NCBI GenBank assembly: GCA_945884695.1
Contig: CAMCYO010000004.1
Location: 1 to 56,647 of the forward strand
Length of the DNA: 56,647 nucleotides
Direction: 5' to 3'
Origin: Streptomyces griseus
GTDB taxonomy: Bacteria; Actinomycetota; Actinomycetes; Nanopelagicales; Nanopelagicaceae
The position numbers were made by a program, and so were the translations under genes. How positions within the stretch are numbered: position 1 is the stretch's first letter; the number at the start of each line of letters is the position of its first letter. The notes under the pieces were generated by a model, which was not told the origin of the DNA, made no database searches, and was given only the letters and a program-made list of their open reading frames with translations. Of this stretch, positions 7,661 through 18,648 are shown in pieces.

Positions 7661-9100
7661 TCAACGATATGCAGGCGCAGCACCAGCAACTGCATCACCT
7701 ATACGGTGAATGCGCATGGCATTTGTTGAGCCCGGAATTCCTGGAGGCGAGCCAGCAACAATCATGATCAACTCACCAGTGTTGGCTCGCCCGGAAGATA
7801 TAAGTATGGAATCAACTTGCTTCACCATTTCATCCGTGTGATTAACAGTTGGAGCCAAAATAGATTCGACGCCCCAACTCAACGCGAGTCGATTAAAGGT
7901 TCCTGATTCGGGGGTAAGGGCCAAGATGGGAATTACAGAACGCAATCGCGACATTCTTCGTGCAGAATCTCCACTTTGAGTAAAGGCGACTAAATATTTA
8001 GCACCGACTGTTTGACCAACATCAACTGCCGCCCTCGTGATTGCTCCGCCTGTTGTCTTTGGAGAATGTTGAAGCGGTTGAATTCTATGAAGACCGCCTT
8101 CTTCGGTTTTTTCAATGATGCGCGCCATGGTTGCAACGGCTTCAATCGGATACTTTCCTACACTTGTTTCACCTGAAAGCATCAATGCATCTGCTCCATC
8201 GAGTACCGCATTTGCGCAATCCGTAGCCTCAGCACGAGTCGGGCGAGAATTTGTCATCATTGATTCAAGCATTTGAGTAGCAACAATTACCGGTTTGGCC
8301 GATTCGCGAGCTTTCTCTACACATAGTTTTTGTACTAGGGGAACCTCTTCAATCGGCAATTCAACTCCGAGATCCCCCCGTGCCACCATGATTCCATCAA
8401 ATGCAGCAACAATACTTTCAATGTTTGAGACGGCTTGAGGCTTTTCAATTTTAGCAATAACAGGAACTCGGATTCCAATTTCATCCATCACGCGATGCAC
8501 GTCTTTGATGTCATGAGCGCTGCGAACAAATGAGAGTGCAATAAAATCTGCTCCTGCGCGCAATCCCCACTTGAGATCATCAATATCTTTTGCTGATAGT
8601 GCAGGAACTGAAACAGCAACTCCAGGCAAGTTAATTCCTTTGTTATCGCTTACCGAGCCACCCTCGATGACTTCAGTTTTCACATCAGTTGCAGTGACAT
8701 CAAGAACGCGAACGCTTACTTTGCCGTCGTCTATCAATATGCGATCGCCTGCTTTGCAATCACCTGGCAATCCTTTATAGGTCGTACCGACCCGATCTTT
8801 TGTGCCTTCGACATCTTGTGTTGTTATAGTAAAAATATCACCCGCATTTAATTGATGGGGACCATTGGCGAAGCGCATAAGTCTGATTTTTGGCCCTTGG
8901 AGATCTACCAAGATTGCTATTGCACGGTTAAAATCCTTGGCGCCTTTGCGGATAAATGCGATATGAGAATCATGATCTGCGTGGGATCCATGCGAAAGAT
9001 TGAGTCGAGCCATATTCATACCCGCACCAATAAGTGCATTGACTTGTTCTTGGGATGACACTGCAGGGCCGAGAGTACAAACGATTTTCGCTCTGCGCAT
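7661..9100 (-). CDS. pyk: Pyruvate kinase
   Basis: Last glycolytic enzyme, phosphoenolpyruvate plus ADP to pyruvate plus ATP; 479 residues, normal for bacterial forms without an extra C-terminal domain. The start MRRAKIVCTLGPAV, the substrate-loop motif LNLSHGSHADH, the active-site lysine in VIAKIEKPQAV, the metal-binding GIMVARGDLGVE and the loop MLSGETSVGKYP are all present. The C-terminal allosteric domain begins near residue 340. The ATG follows two tandem TAAGGT units; the upstream copy overlaps the gltD stop and could be a -10 box for a leaderless mRNA, the nearer one could serve as a weak Shine-Dalgarno sequence. Confidence 0.96.
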   Translation of the reverse strand: MRRAKIVCTLGPAVSSQEQVNALIGAGMNMARLNLSHGSHADHDSHIAFIRKGAKDFNRAIAILVDLQGPKIRLMRFANGPHQLNAGDIFTITTQDVEGTKDRVGTTYKGLPGDCKAGDRILIDDGKVSVRVLDVTATDVKTEVIEGGSVSDNKGINLPGVAVSVPALSAKDIDDLKWGLRAGADFIALSFVRSAHDIKDVHRVMDEIGIRVPVIAKIEKPQAVSNIESIVAAFDGIMVARGDLGVELPIEEVPLVQKLCVEKARESAKPVIVATQMLESMMTNSRPTRAEATDCANAVLDGADALMLSGETSVGKYPIEAVATMARIIEKTEEGGLHRIQPLQHSPKTTGGAITRAAVDVGQTVGAKYLVAFTQSGDSARRMSRLRSVIPILALTPESGTFNRLALSWGVESILAPTVNHTDEMVKQVDSILISSGRANTGELIMIVAGSPPGIPGSTNAMRIHRIGDAVAGAAPAYR

Positions 9101-9109
9101 ACCTTAACC

Positions 9110-10564
9110 TTAAACCATGAGCTGTCGCGCTGTTGGCTCAATCGGTGACGGTAGTTGTGAATTCCCGGTTAAGAATCGGTCAACAGCAGAGGCGGCGCTA
9201 CGACCTTCTGCTATCGCCCAAACAATGAGTGACTGTCCTCTGCCTGCATCTCCACATACAAAGACACCTTCGGATTTACTTTGGTACTGGGCATCTCGCT
9301 TAATATTTCCATGCTCATCTAATTCCACTTCCAATTGTGTTAACAATGGGCTTGCTTCGGGGCCAGTGAATCCCATTGCAAGAAAAACAAAGTCCGCAGG
9401 AATTTCCTTCTCGGTTCCCGGAATCGAAGCAAATTTTCCATCGATAAATTCTGTCTCAACAATTAGCAATGCTTTTACATTGCCGTCTTCATCGCCAATG
9501 AATTTTTCAGTGGAAACAGAAAAAATTCGATTGTCATTCTCTTCGTGTGCACTTGAAACTCTATATATCATCGGATACATCGGCCAAGGTTGAGCAGTCG
9601 GACGCTCACTCGTGGGACGTGGAAGTATTTCAAGTTGCGTAACGCTTAAAGCGCCTTGTCGAGTTACCGTTCCCAAACAATCAGCGCCGGTATCGCCTCC
9701 ACCAAGAATAACAACGTGCTTGCCTGCCACGTTTATGAGAGGTGTTTCCACTTCACCAAGTGCTTGCTTATTGCCCCATGGTAAATATTCCATCGCCTGA
9801 AAAACCCCCTGCAATGCGCGTCCGGGTATTGGCAGATCACGCCATTGCGTCGCTCCTACGGCAAGAACTACTGCGTCATAGCGTGAGCGCAACTGGTGCC
9901 CAGTTACTTCAACACCGACATCCACCCCAGGTCTAAAGCGCGTTCCTTCTGCGCTCATCTGCGCCAGTCTTCGATCAAGAATAGATTTCTCCATTTTGAA
10001 TTCGGGAATTCCATATCTTAAGAGCCCTCCAATTTTTTCGGCTCTTTCATAGATTGCAACAGTGTGGCCAGCACGTGTGAGCTGTTGAGCCGCTGCTAAA
10101 CCTGCCGGCCCTGATCCAATAACTGCAACAGTTTTTCCAGAAAGACGGTCGGGTGAAAGTGCGACAACTTTTCCGTTTTCAAAGGCTTCTTCAATCGTGG
10201 CAAGTTCCACCTGCTTGATCGTTACTGCATCGTCGTTAATTGCAACAACACATGCGGTTTCACACGGTGCTGGGCAGAGGCGACCAGTGAATTCTGGAAA
10301 GTTGTTTGTCGCATGCAAACGATCGATGGCTTCGGCTTTGTCGCCTCTATGAATTAGGTCATTCCATTCTGGAATGAGATTTCCTAATGGGCAGCCTTGA
10401 TGACAAAAGGGTATTCCACAATCCATACAGCGACCCGCTTGCTTTTGAAGTTCAGGAAAGGGTTGCGGTTCGTAAACTTCTTTCCAATCGCGAATACGCA
10501 CATCAACTGGCCGTCTTTTTGGTATTTCACGAGGAGTTGTTAGAAATCCTTTTGGATCACCCAT
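9110..10564 (-). CDS. gltD: Glutamate synthase (NADPH) small subunit
   Basis: The 484-residue FAD/NADPH subunit that feeds electrons to GltB. The N-terminal cysteine clusters ([17 protein letters not shown] near residues 47-63 and [10 protein letters not shown] near 97-106) bind the 4Fe-4S centres. A first dinucleotide fold [13 protein letters not shown] binds FAD and a second [12 protein letters not shown] binds NADPH. The C-terminal [17 protein letters not shown] completes the FAD site. The start overlaps the gltB stop by eight bases, with GGAGGTGG as ribosome binding site inside the end of gltB. Confidence 0.96.
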   Translation of the reverse strand: MGDPKGFLTTPREIPKRRPVDVRIRDWKEVYEPQPFPELQKQAGRCMDCGIPFCHQGCPLGNLIPEWNDLIHRGDKAEAIDRLHATNNFPEFTGRLCPAPCETACVVAINDDAVTIKQVELATIEEAFENGKVVALSPDRLSGKTVAVIGSGPAGLAAAQQLTRAGHTVAIYERAEKIGGLLRYGIPEFKMEKSILDRRLAQMSAEGTRFRPGVDVGVEVTGHQLRSRYDAVVLAVGATQWRDLPIPGRALQGVFQAMEYLPWGNKQALGEVETPLINVAGKHVVILGGGDTGADCLGTVTRQGALSVTQLEILPRPTSERPTAQPWPMYPMIYRVSSAHEENDNRIFSVSTEKFIGDEDGNVKALLIVETEFIDGKFASIPGTEKEIPADFVFLAMGFTGPEASPLLTQLEVELDEHGNIKRDAQYQSKSEGVFVCGDAGRGQSLIVWAIAEGRSAASAVDRFLTGNSQLPSPIEPTARQLMV

Positions 10565-13500
10565 TTGCCACCTCCATCACATACTTATCTGCAGGCAAGC
10601 CTTCGCGTAAGGCCTTCTCCATTGCCCTTATAACTCGGGCGTAGTCTCGCGGCATCACTAAAGATATTCGAGCCAAAGATTGTTCCCAATCCTCAAGGAG
10701 AGATCGAGCAACACGTGAATCAGTTTCTTGTGCAAACGATGCAACAAGCTTCTTTACATTCTCTCGTTCCTCTTGGGGTACGGACATAATGTCAACCATT
10801 TCAGTATTAACATTTGATGTCTCTAAATCAAGCACGAATGCACGCCCGCCTGACATGCCCGCCGCAAAATTTCTTCCAGTTTTCCCGAGAATCAATACCG
10901 TTCCGCCAGTCATGTATTCACAACCGTGGTCGCCGATTCCCTCAGCTACTGCAACCGCGCCAGAATTGCGTACACAGAATCGCTCTCCAACTACGCCTCG
11001 AATAAAGATTTCGCCAGAGGTTGCCCCATAACCAATCACGTTTCCGGCAACAACATTTTCATTCGACGCAAATGTTGATTTCTCATCAGGTCGAACAATC
11101 ACGCGCCCACCAGAGATACCCTTAGCAACATAATCATTAGAATCACCAAAAAGACGTAGTGTTAAACCACTGGGTATGAATGCACCAAGTGACTGTCCAG
11201 CAGAACCACGCAAAGTGATATCAACTGTGTTCGCAGGTAAACCCCTACCGCCATATTTTCGAGTAATCTCTGCGCCAAGCATCGTTCCGATTGTTCGATT
11301 TACATTTCGAACATCAACGGAAAACTTAACCCTCTCTTGTCGAGCAAGGGCTGGTTCGGCTTGAATAATCAATAAATTATCCAAAGCGTTTTCTAAACCA
11401 TGATCTTGGAAAGTTGTCTGATGAAGTGAACCCTTAACATCTGGTCGGGCAAGCAAGGGCGCTAAATCTAAACCACTTGTTTTCCAATGAGTGATCGCTT
11501 GGGCAGTATCTAAAAGATCGACACGTCCTACTGCTTCTTCAAGTGTTCGAAGTCCTAGGAGCGCCAAATATTCTCGGACTTCCTGGGCGATATATTCAAA
11601 GAATGTTTCGACAAATTCAGGTTTTCCAGTGAACTTCTTACGTAGTTCAGGATTCTGAGTGGCCACGCCAACTGGGCACGTGTCGAGATGGCAAACTCGC
11701 ATCATGACACACCCTGAAACAACTAATGGAGCTGTTGCAAAGCCAAATTCTTCTGCGCCGAGCAAAGCTGCAATGACAACGTCGCGTCCGGTCTTTAATT
11801 GACCATCTGCTTGTACAACAATTCGATCGCGTAATCCATTTAACAAAAGAGTCTGTTGAGTCTCAGCAAGTCCAAGTTCCCAAGGCGCGCCAGCATGCTT
11901 TAGCGAGGTAAGCGGAGATGCGCCAGTTCCGCCATCATGACCAGAGATTAAGACAACATCTGCATGTGCTTTGCTTACGCCTGCAGCAACTGTTCCGACA
12001 CCAACTTCAGCAACAAGCTTGACGTGGATGCGTGCGTTCTTGTTGGCATTTTTAAGATCATGAATAAGTTGGGCCAAATCTTCAATAGAGTAAATATCGT
12101 GGTGAGGTGGTGGTGAAATTAGGCCCACTCCAGGGGTTGAGTATCGAACTTTTGCAATCCATGGATAAACCTTGGTACCAGGAAGTTGCCCGCCTTCACC
12201 TGGCTTTGCACCCTGTGCAATCTTGATCTGGATGTCATCAGAATTCACTAAGTAATCACTTGTCACGCCAAAGCGTCCACTGGCGACCTGTTTGATTGCA
12301 GAACGCTTCGAATCTCCATTAGGCATCACTTGATAGCGCTCTGGATCTTCACCACCTTCTCCAGTATTGGATTTTCCTCCAAGACGATTCATGGCTATGG
12401 CCATAGTTTCGTGAGCCTCTTGTGAAATCGAACCGTATGACATAGCACCTGTTGAGAATCGTTTGTAAATTGCTTCTACAGGTTCTACTTCTGCAATATC
12501 AATTGATTTCTTCTCATCAGTTTTAAATGTAAATAACCCTCGGAGGGTCATTGCGCTCTTGCTTTGATCATTGACTCTATCTGTGTATCTTCTAAAAATA
12601 TCAAATCTCTTATTACGAGTGGAGTGCTGAAGAGTGAATACAGTTTCGGGATCAAATAGGTGCGGCTCGCCATCGCGACGCCATTGGTATTCCCCACCAA
12701 TTGGAAGACGCTTAGTACCCGGAACTTCTCCTCCTGGCGGATATGCAATATGATGGCGGGCTATAGTTTCTTGAGCAATCACATCAAGACCAATACCTCC
12801 TAATCTGGAGGTAGTTCCAGCAAAGTACTCGTCAATTACTTCATGAGAAAGTCCGATAGCTTCAAAAACTTGGGCTCCTGTGTAAGAGGCAATTGTTGAG
12901 ATTCCCATTTTTGACATCACTTTGAGTACACCCTTATCAAGGGATTTGATGAGATTGCTTACCGCCTTTTCAGGGCCAATGCCAGTAATGACTCCTTGCA
13001 AAACTAAATCTTCGGCGCTTTCCATAGCAAGATATGGATTAACTGCAGCAGCGCCATATCCGATAAGAAGTGCAACGTGATGAACTTCTCGTACATCGCC
13101 TGCTTCGATAACAAGGCCAACATTCGTACGCGTTTTCTCGCGAATCAAATGATGGTGAACAGCTGCTGTAAGTAATAGAGATGGGATTGGCGCATTATCT
13201 GCATCGCCATCTCGATCCGATAAAACTATAAGTCGAGCGCCTTGAGCAATTGCTCCGGAAACTTCAGAGCGAATCTCATCCAATCTTTGCTTCAGCCCGA
13301 CTCCTTCACCAGAAACAGGAAAGAGCCCACGTACAACATGAGTAATAAAACCCGGATGATCTCCATCAGCATTTACATGAATAATCTTTGCAAGTTCGTC
13401 GTTGTCGATAACGGGATAGTCCAAATCAATTTGTCGGCATGACCTTGGCCCTGGATCCAAAAGATTATGTTCAGGTCCTATCGAACCGCCTAGAGATGTA

Positions 13501-15065
13501 ACGAGTTCCTCACGAATTGCATCGAGTGGAGGATTTGTTACTTGGGCAAATAATTGGGTGAAGTAATCAAATAAAAGTCTTGGTCGATTAGAAAGGGCGG
13601 CAATTGGTGAGTCGCTACCCATAGAGCCCAGTGGTTCTGCGCCATTTCGTGCCATAGGAGTTATAAGAATTCGTAAATCCTCTTCTGTGTATCCAAAGGC
13701 TCTCTGACGACGAATCACTGATGAGTGCGGGTAAACAATGTGTTCTCTTGCAGGCAAGTCGCCCAACTTAATTTTTCCTGCGTGAAGCCACTCTCCATAT
13801 GGTGCTGAAGTTGCCAAATCATTCTTAATTTCTTCGTCTTCAATAATTCTGCCGGCTTCAATATCTACTAAAAACATCTTGCCTGGTTGCAATCGACCTT
13901 TGCGGGCAATTTGATCTGCCGGAATATCTAACACTCCCACTTCACTTGCGAGCACAACAAGACCGCCTTTTGTGACCCAAAAACGAGATGGCCTCAATCC
14001 ATTGCGATCAAGCACCGCTCCAACTTGATGGCCATCGGTGAAAGTTACGCATGCCGGACCATCCCAAGGTTCCATAAGAGAGGAATGGAAAGCATAGAAA
14101 TCGCGGCGTGATTGAGACATCGATGCATGATTCTCCCAGGCCTCAGGAATCATCATAAGAATTGAATGTGCAAGCGATCTTCCGCCAAGATAAAGAAGTT
14201 CTAAGACCTCATCAAATGATGCAGAGTCACTTCCATGTGTGTCAACAATAGGAAAAATTCTTGAAATATCACCCGGAATGAGATCACTGTGTAAAAGCGC
14301 TTCTCGTGCTCGCATCCAGTTTCTATTTCCTTTAACCGTATTGATCTCGCCGTTATGCGCGATAAATCTATAGGGATGAGCTAGTGGCCATGAAGGAAAG
14401 GTATTTGTCGAAAATCGAGAATGGACTACCGCTAAAGGTGAAACCACTCTTGAATCCGATAAATCTGGAAAGAATTCCTCTAACTGACCCGTTGTAAGCA
14501 TTCCCTTATAAACAATTGTTTGAGAAGACAGGGAAGGAAAATAAACCTCAAGGCTATGCTCGGCGCGCTTGCGCAGACAGAACGTCATTCGATCTAGATG
14601 TATTCCCACTTCATTCTTCTTACCTGAAAGAAATATCTGTTCAAAGTTAGGCATAACTGAAAGTGCAGTTTTCCCAAGTGAGGCGGAATTAATTGGCAAG
14701 GTACGCCATCCCAAAACTTTCAGACCTTCTTCATCTGCCAACTTTTCAATTGCGGTTTTTATCTCCGCGCCTTGTTCAATAAATGCAATACCGCATGCGT
14801 ACTCACCAGCTGGAGGAAGTTTAAAGCCAGCAACTGCTCGTAGGAATTCGTCAGGGATGCGGATGAGAATTCCTGCACCATCACCGCTATCAGGTTCTGC
14901 GCCAGATGCTCCGCGGTGTTCGAGGTTTCTAAGCGCAATCAGCGCTGTAGCGATAATTTCATGTGTAGGAATTTTGTTGAGCGTTGCTACCATGGCAACT
15001 CCGCATGCATCGTGCTCAAAAGCAGGATCGTAAAGACCCTGTTTCTGAGGATAGTTCGATGCCAC
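10557..15065 (-). CDS. gltB: Glutamate synthase (NADPH) large subunit
   Basis: Converts glutamine and 2-oxoglutarate to two glutamates; 1502 residues, the full family length. The glutaminase domain starts after a short propeptide: the catalytic cysteine is residue 21 in HDACGVAMV. The central domain and the FMN-binding synthase domain ([27 protein letters not shown]) follow, then the 3Fe-4S cysteines in [15 protein letters not shown] and the C-terminal right-handed beta helix with glycine-rich repeats ([16 protein letters not shown]). The start is GTG at 15065 with GGAG seven bases upstream. A hairpin abuts this ribosome binding site, and a perfect TATAAT lies about 75 bases upstream of the start. 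Confidence 0.97.
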   Translation of the reverse strand: MASNYPQKQGLYDPAFEHDACGVAMVATLNKIPTHEIIATALIALRNLEHRGASGAEPDSGDGAGILIRIPDEFLRAVAGFKLPPAGEYACGIAFIEQGAEIKTAIEKLADEEGLKVLGWRTLPINSASLGKTALSVMPNFEQIFLSGKKNEVGIHLDRMTFCLRKRAEHSLEVYFPSLSSQTIVYKGMLTTGQLEEFFPDLSDSRVVSPLAVVHSRFSTNTFPSWPLAHPYRFIAHNGEINTVKGNRNWMRAREALLHSDLIPGDISRIFPIVDTHGSDSASFDEVLELLYLGGRSLAHSILMMIPEAWENHASMSQSRRDFYAFHSSLMEPWDGPACVTFTDGHQVGAVLDRNGLRPSRFWVTKGGLVVLASEVGVLDIPADQIARKGRLQPGKMFLVDIEAGRIIEDEEIKNDLATSAPYGEWLHAGKIKLGDLPAREHIVYPHSSVIRRQRAFGYTEEDLRILITPMARNGAEPLGSMGSDSPIAALSNRPRLLFDYFTQLFAQVTNPPLDAIREELVTSLGGSIGPEHNLLDPGPRSCRQIDLDYPVIDNDELAKIIHVNADGDHPGFITHVVRGLFPVSGEGVGLKQRLDEIRSEVSGAIAQGARLIVLSDRDGDADNAPIPSLLLTAAVHHHLIREKTRTNVGLVIEAGDVREVHHVALLIGYGAAAVNPYLAMESAEDLVLQGVITGIGPEKAVSNLIKSLDKGVLKVMSKMGISTIASYTGAQVFEAIGLSHEVIDEYFAGTTSRLGGIGLDVIAQETIARHHIAYPPGGEVPGTKRLPIGGEYQWRRDGEPHLFDPETVFTLQHSTRNKRFDIFRRYTDRVNDQSKSAMTLRGLFTFKTDEKKSIDIAEVEPVEAIYKRFSTGAMSYGSISQEAHETMAIAMNRLGGKSNTGEGGEDPERYQVMPNGDSKRSAIKQVASGRFGVTSDYLVNSDDIQIKIAQGAKPGEGGQLPGTKVYPWIAKVRYSTPGVGLISPPPHHDIYSIEDLAQLIHDLKNANKNARIHVKLVAEVGVGTVAAGVSKAHADVVLISGHDGGTGASPLTSLKHAGAPWELGLAETQQTLLLNGLRDRIVVQADGQLKTGRDVVIAALLGAEEFGFATAPLVVSGCVMMRVCHLDTCPVGVATQNPELRKKFTGKPEFVETFFEYIAQEVREYLALLGLRTLEEAVGRVDLLDTAQAITHWKTSGLDLAPLLARPDVKGSLHQTTFQDHGLENALDNLLIIQAEPALARQERVKFSVDVRNVNRTIGTMLGAEITRKYGGRGLPANTVDITLRGSAGQSLGAFIPSGLTLRLFGDSNDYVAKGISGGRVIVRPDEKSTFASNENVVAGNVIGYGATSGEIFIRGVVGERFCVRNSGAVAVAEGIGDHGCEYMTGGTVLILGKTGRNFAAGMSGGRAFVLDLETSNVNTEMVDIMSVPQEERENVKKLVASFAQETDSRVARSLLEDWEQSLARISLVMPRDYARVIRAMEKALREGLPADKYVMEVANG

Positions 15066-15076
15066 GAAGGTGCTCC

Positions 15077-15103
15077 AGTTGTCCTAATTGAGGAGGGACA
15101 ACT
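15077..15103 (-). promoter_or_regulatory. Leader hairpin abutting the gltB ribosome binding site
   Basis: An 8-bp stem (AGTTGTCC with GGACAACT) and an 11-base loop lie in the gltB 5' leader, ending directly before the GGAG ribosome binding site. The loop on the mRNA strand carries CTCCTC, which is complementary to the neighbouring GGAG. The element could therefore control ribosome access, or could bind a regulator. Effect and ligand are unknown. Confidence 0.45.
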
Positions 15104-15140
15104 TTGGCCCTAAAAACTTACTGTGCGAACTCTACCAAAG

Positions 15141-15146
15141 ATTATA
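15141..15146 (-). promoter_or_regulatory. -10 box of the gltBD promoter
   Basis: Perfect TATAAT on the minus strand with a TG directly upstream, in the 100-base gap before gltB. No good -35 hexamer is seen 16-18 bases further upstream (CTAGAG there). Transcription would start near 15134 and give a leader of about 70 bases that includes the hairpin. The box is the best sigma-70-like -10 in the window. Confidence 0.6.
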
Positions 15147-15165
15147 CATAGTAGGTATTGGCTCT

Positions 15166-15873
15166 CTAGATACCGCTTAAATGAACCAAACTTCCGATTC
15201 CGGCGGTGATTGCCATACCCAGAGCTCCACCTATGAGTACACGAATCGTTGTGCGTAAAACTCGTGAGCCTGCAGTTCGCGCACTAACAATTCCAGTTCC
15301 TAATAATCCAATGAAAGTAAATATGACGATGCTCCACGCTTTTGCTCCAGGTGTTGATGCAAATGCTCCGAGAAATGGAATGAGCCCACCGAGGGTAAAG
15401 CTCGCAGCAGAAGCAAGTGCTGCTTGCATTGGTCGAGCCTTTGTATGGGGATGTTGACCAAGTTCATCTCTTAAATGCGCAGCTAACGGATCCTTATCAT
15501 GCATAGCCACGGCAACTTGGTGTGCGAGTTCCTTTGAAAGCCCACGACTGATATAGATTTGTTCAAGTTCCAAAAGTTCACCTTCTGGGTCCAGGGCTAA
15601 ATGTTCCATCTCTAAAATTTTGTCTGATTCCTCAATATCATTTTGTGATCTCACCGAAACATACTCACCAACAGCCATAGACATAGCGCCTGCAACAATT
15701 CCCGCGCTTCCAGCCGTTATCAAAAAACTATCCGCATTGGCTGCAGATACTCCGATCATGAGCGATGCAGTTGAAACCAACCCATCATTGGCTCCGAGTA
15801 CCGCGGCTCGAAGCCAGCCGGCTCTGTGAGTTCTATGATGCAAGTTTCTTTGGTAAACCTCTTCAAGTGACAT
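15166..15873 (-). CDS. VIT1/CCC1-family metal transporter
   Basis: A 235-residue membrane protein of the vacuolar iron transporter family, which moves Fe2+ or Mn2+ across membranes. The first helix carries the hallmark VLGANDGLVSTASLMIGV (about residues 26-43), and MAVGEYVSVRSQ is the second family motif. About five hydrophobic segments flank a charged cytoplasmic metal-binding stretch rich in glutamate (EESDKILEMEHLALDPEGE and on to residue 150). No rubrerythrin or ferritin-like domain is fused. The gene follows lgt after two bases and ends the long his-trp array. Confidence 0.88.
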   Translation of the reverse strand: MSLEEVYQRNLHHRTHRAGWLRAAVLGANDGLVSTASLMIGVSAANADSFLITAGSAGIVAGAMSMAVGEYVSVRSQNDIEESDKILEMEHLALDPEGELLELEQIYISRGLSKELAHQVAVAMHDKDPLAAHLRDELGQHPHTKARPMQAALASAASFTLGGLIPFLGAFASTPGAKAWSIVIFTFIGLLGTGIVSARTAGSRVLRTTIRVLIGGALGMAITAGIGSLVHLSGI

Positions 15874-15875
15874 GG

Positions 15876-16715
15876 CTAGGCACTTTCGGATTCAGTAAGG
15901 CGGGCTTGTGTTTCTCGTCGACCTAGATTTACAAAAGCCCAGAGGGAGGCGATGAAGACGAGTGCGCTGATCCACACATTAACTCGCAACCCAAAAATAT
16001 GGCTGGCATAATCGATGCGAAGTGTTTCGATAAAGAAGCGTCCGAAACAGTAGCCCACTATGTAAAACAGGAATGCTTGGCCAGGCTTAAATAATTTCTC
16101 TCTCTTCATAATTATTACTGCGATAAGAACACACCAAAGCGCTTCATAAAGGAATGTAGGATGAAAAGTTTCAAAGTTTCCGTATAAGTATGGTCTGTTA
16201 TAAGGTGGAATTTCTAATCCCCAAGGCAAGGTAGTTGGCTTGCCGAAAAGTTCTCCATTAAACCAATTACCGAAGCGTCCAACTGCTTGCGCAAAAAGTA
16301 CTCCGGGAGCTAGGGCATCTGCAAATTGAGAAAATGTAAGAACTCCCTCACGATCACTTTTAACGATATTGCGGTAGTAAATCCACGCAGCTAAAGTCCC
16401 TAAGGGAATTGCTCCCCAAATTCCCAGCCCGCCTTCCCAGATTTTGAATACCCTTGAAAAATCTCCATCTGCTCCAAAATAGTCACCTGGCGAGGTGATG
16501 ACGTGATAAATACGTCCTCCGATTATCCCCGAGGGAACGGCAACAATGGCTACATCGGCAACAATGCTCTTACCACCACCCATCGCGCGATATCGCTTAT
16601 CACCCAACCAGATAGCAAGTGCAATTCCTGCAATTAGACAGAGTGCATACCAATGAATCTGTAGCGGCCCGATACTCATTGAGGACGAACTTGGAGTGGG
16701 AATAAATCTCAACAT
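15876..16715 (-). CDS. lgt: Prolipoprotein diacylglyceryl transferase
   Basis: Membrane enzyme that transfers diacylglycerol from phosphatidylglycerol to the lipobox cysteine of prolipoproteins, the first step of lipoprotein maturation. The signature region AQAVGRFGNWFNGELFGKPT (about residues 145-165) contains the essential arginine and asparagine, and YEALWCVLI and FCFGRFFIETLR-like stretches (YCFGRFFIETLR) follow. Length 279 and about seven membrane segments are normal. The likely clients in this window include LivK; the second-step enzyme LspA is also encoded here. Confidence 0.95.
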   Translation of the reverse strand: MLRFIPTPSSSSMSIGPLQIHWYALCLIAGIALAIWLGDKRYRAMGGGKSIVADVAIVAVPSGIIGGRIYHVITSPGDYFGADGDFSRVFKIWEGGLGIWGAIPLGTLAAWIYYRNIVKSDREGVLTFSQFADALAPGVLFAQAVGRFGNWFNGELFGKPTTLPWGLEIPPYNRPYLYGNFETFHPTFLYEALWCVLIAVIIMKREKLFKPGQAFLFYIVGYCFGRFFIETLRIDYASHIFGLRVNVWISALVFIASLWAFVNLGRRETQARLTESESA

Positions 16716-16725
16716 CAGAGTCTGC

Positions 16726-17391
16726 TTATCCTTCTATCGCTTTTGCAAATGCAACAGGATCAAAGTATTCAGTATCGCGATTGAGCTCTTTTCCATCTTT
16801 GAAGACCGTCGGTGTGGAGTTGATGTTATTGGAAGCGCCATCGTCTGCAACATTCTTTACCCACTGTCCATAGGTACCATCAGTAACACACTTCTTAAAG
16901 GCACTAGAAGTTAATCCAACTTGCTCACCAGAAGCTAAAAGCCCCTCGGATGCCCATCTACCAGAGTTCTCTGTTGGAGATTGATTTGCGTATAGATTTG
17001 CATGGAATTGTAGGAATTTTCCCTCATCTGCAGAGCAAGCAGCAGCGTTAGCTGCAAGAATCGATTCTGGTCCTATGAATGAAAGAAGGTGGAAAACCAC
17101 CTTTGCTTTCTTCTCGGTAATGAGCTTTTGAATATATACGCCATTACTCTGTTCAAACCTAGCGCAAATAGGACATTGAAAATCTTCCCAGATATCTATG
17201 GATGGCACGCCTTTGAGATCGCCATTGAAAACAACTCCATAACCATCGCTTTTTGAAACTATCGCTGGATATGGGGCAGCTTTGCTGGAACTACTGACAA
17301 ATGAAAATATCACTCCAATTGCCACGATAAATACAACCATTCCAATGACAATGTAACGGGTGACCTTATCTCCGCCTGATTGCTTAGCCAT
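16726..17391 (-). CDS. Membrane-anchored DsbA-like thiol-disulfide oxidoreductase
   Basis: 221 residues with one N-terminal membrane anchor (about 13-33, IVIGMVVFIVAIGVIFSF) and an extracytoplasmic thioredoxin-fold domain of the DsbA/DSBA_2 group. The active site is CPIC in IWEDFQCPICARFE (about residues 70-83). The cis-proline loop NSTPTVFKDG lies near residue 190, and two further cysteines (in AAACSADEG and FKKCVTDG) may form a structural disulfide. It follows a MauE/DoxX protein with an 8-base overlap; MauE-type proteins are thought to help reduce or oxidise such partners. AAGGAAAAAC precedes the ATG. Confidence 0.88.
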   Translation of the reverse strand: MAKQSGGDKVTRYIVIGMVVFIVAIGVIFSFVSSSSKAAPYPAIVSKSDGYGVVFNGDLKGVPSIDIWEDFQCPICARFEQSNGVYIQKLITEKKAKVVFHLLSFIGPESILAANAAACSADEGKFLQFHANLYANQSPTENSGRWASEGLLASGEQVGLTSSAFKKCVTDGTYGQWVKNVADDGASNNINSTPTVFKDGKELNRDTEYFDPVAFAKAIEG

Positions 17392-17848
17392 GTTTTTCCT
17401 TCTCTCTGTCCAGTGCGAACCGACTCGTAGGGTAGCGAAATAAATAGAAACTCATGAGGGTTAAAGCAAAATCTCTAGCAATTTCTTCAACATACTTCGT
17501 ATCTTTGGCATCGACTTGGCCTCCGCCTCCAAAACACCCGCAATCAATGGAGAGCCCACGCGCCCAAGCTTGGGCGATTGCAACGATAAAGACCAACATG
17601 AGTGCGCCAGAAAAAATTGCCGTCTGTCGAACGGCAACACCTAGTATGAGGAGTAACCCAGCACCAATCTCTATCCACGGCAATGCAACTCCTAAAATAT
17701 TTGCTACTGGAATTGGCAAAGCTTCATATGCGCGAACAGCCATCTTTGCTTTACTTGGGTTAAAGGCTTTGAGATAGCCGGCATAAAAAAGTACTCCACC
17801 GAGAATTAACCTGAATACCAAACTAAGCCACGGACTCAACTTTTTCAT
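17384..17848 (-). CDS. MauE/DoxX-family membrane protein
   Basis: A 154-residue protein with four hydrophobic segments and the family motif LILGGVLFYAGYLKAFNP near the N-terminus. The pair SIDCGCFGGGG (about residue 100) provides two cysteines in a loop after the third segment, as in MauE and DoxD proteins implicated in disulfide chemistry outside the membrane. It overlaps the trpA stop by four bases (ATGA) with GGGAGG as ribosome binding site, and overlaps the DsbA-like gene. The pairing suggests a small redox module inserted between trp genes and lgt. Confidence 0.82.
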   Translation of the reverse strand: MKKLSPWLSLVFRLILGGVLFYAGYLKAFNPSKAKMAVRAYEALPIPVANILGVALPWIEIGAGLLLILGVAVRQTAIFSGALMLVFIVAIAQAWARGLSIDCGCFGGGGQVDAKDTKYVEEIARDFALTLMSFYLFRYPTSRFALDREKEKHG

Positions 17849-18648
17849 CGTGCCTCCCTTACTCCTAATGCAAGTTCTTTCGCGAGTGATCTAACACTTT
17901 CTAGTCCTTGTTCCTCACTCTTTGCCTCAAGCAGGATCTTAATAAAAGCTGACCCAACAATCACTCCGTCAGCATAGGTAGCAACACTTTTAGCTTGCTC
18001 ACGAGTAGAAACCCCTAAACCTACGCACACTGGCAATGTCGTCTCCTTGCGAATGCGCGACACTAATTCTTGCGCTCCAGATGAAACAGAGGTACGCGTG
18101 CCAGTTACGCCCATAAGCGAGGCTGCATAAACAAAGCCAGAACAATGCGAAGTGACTCTGGCTAATCTTTCTTGAGTAGTGCTAGGTGCAACAACATAAA
18201 TTGAATTAATTCCAGCATCGACAACTGCACTCTGCCAGGGAGCTGATTCTTCAATCGTCAAGTCAGGCGTAATTACTCCAGACCCACCATTATTTACAAT
18301 CTCTTTTGCAAATGCATCAACACCATACTTCTCAATAGGGTTCCAATAAGTCATCACCAGCGTTGCAAGTCCTACTCCATGGGCATGACTTACAGTCGAA
18401 AAAACCTGAGCAGCCCCTGTTCGCCCGCGCAATGAAATGCTTGCTGCTTCTTGAATTGTTGGACCATCCATCACTGGATCGCTGTAAGGAAAACCAATCT
18501 CCACAGCATCAACGCCTGCTTCCTGGAATACGGTGATGACCTTTTTACAACCTTCATATGATGGAAAGCCGGCAGGAATATAGGCAATCAGCGCAGAACG
18601 ATTCTCATTCTTGGTTCTAGCTAAGACTTCTTCGAGTGAGGTAGGCAT
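17845..18648 (-). CDS. trpA: Tryptophan synthase alpha chain
   Basis: Cleaves indole-3-glycerol phosphate to indole and glyceraldehyde 3-phosphate; 267 residues, a TIM barrel. The catalytic glutamate and aspartate sit in VEIGFPYSDPVMDGP (about residues 50-64). The phosphate-binding GLGVSTREQ and DGVIVGSAFIK close the barrel. Indole is channelled to TrpB, whose gene is directly upstream and overlaps by one base (TAATG). Confidence 0.97.
   Translation of the reverse strand: MPTSLEEVLARTKNENRSALIAYIPAGFPSYEGCKKVITVFQEAGVDAVEIGFPYSDPVMDGPTIQEAASISLRGRTGAAQVFSTVSHAHGVGLATLVMTYWNPIEKYGVDAFAKEIVNNGGSGVITPDLTIEESAPWQSAVVDAGINSIYVVAPSTTQERLARVTSHCSGFVYAASLMGVTGTRTSVSSGAQELVSRIRKETTLPVCVGLGVSTREQAKSVATYADGVIVGSAFIKILLEAKSEEQGLESVRSLAKELALGVREAR

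Noticed and set aside
9117-9593. Plus-strand open frame of 158 codons opposite gltD
   Set aside because: It is fully antisense to the FAD-binding region of gltD and has no start signal.
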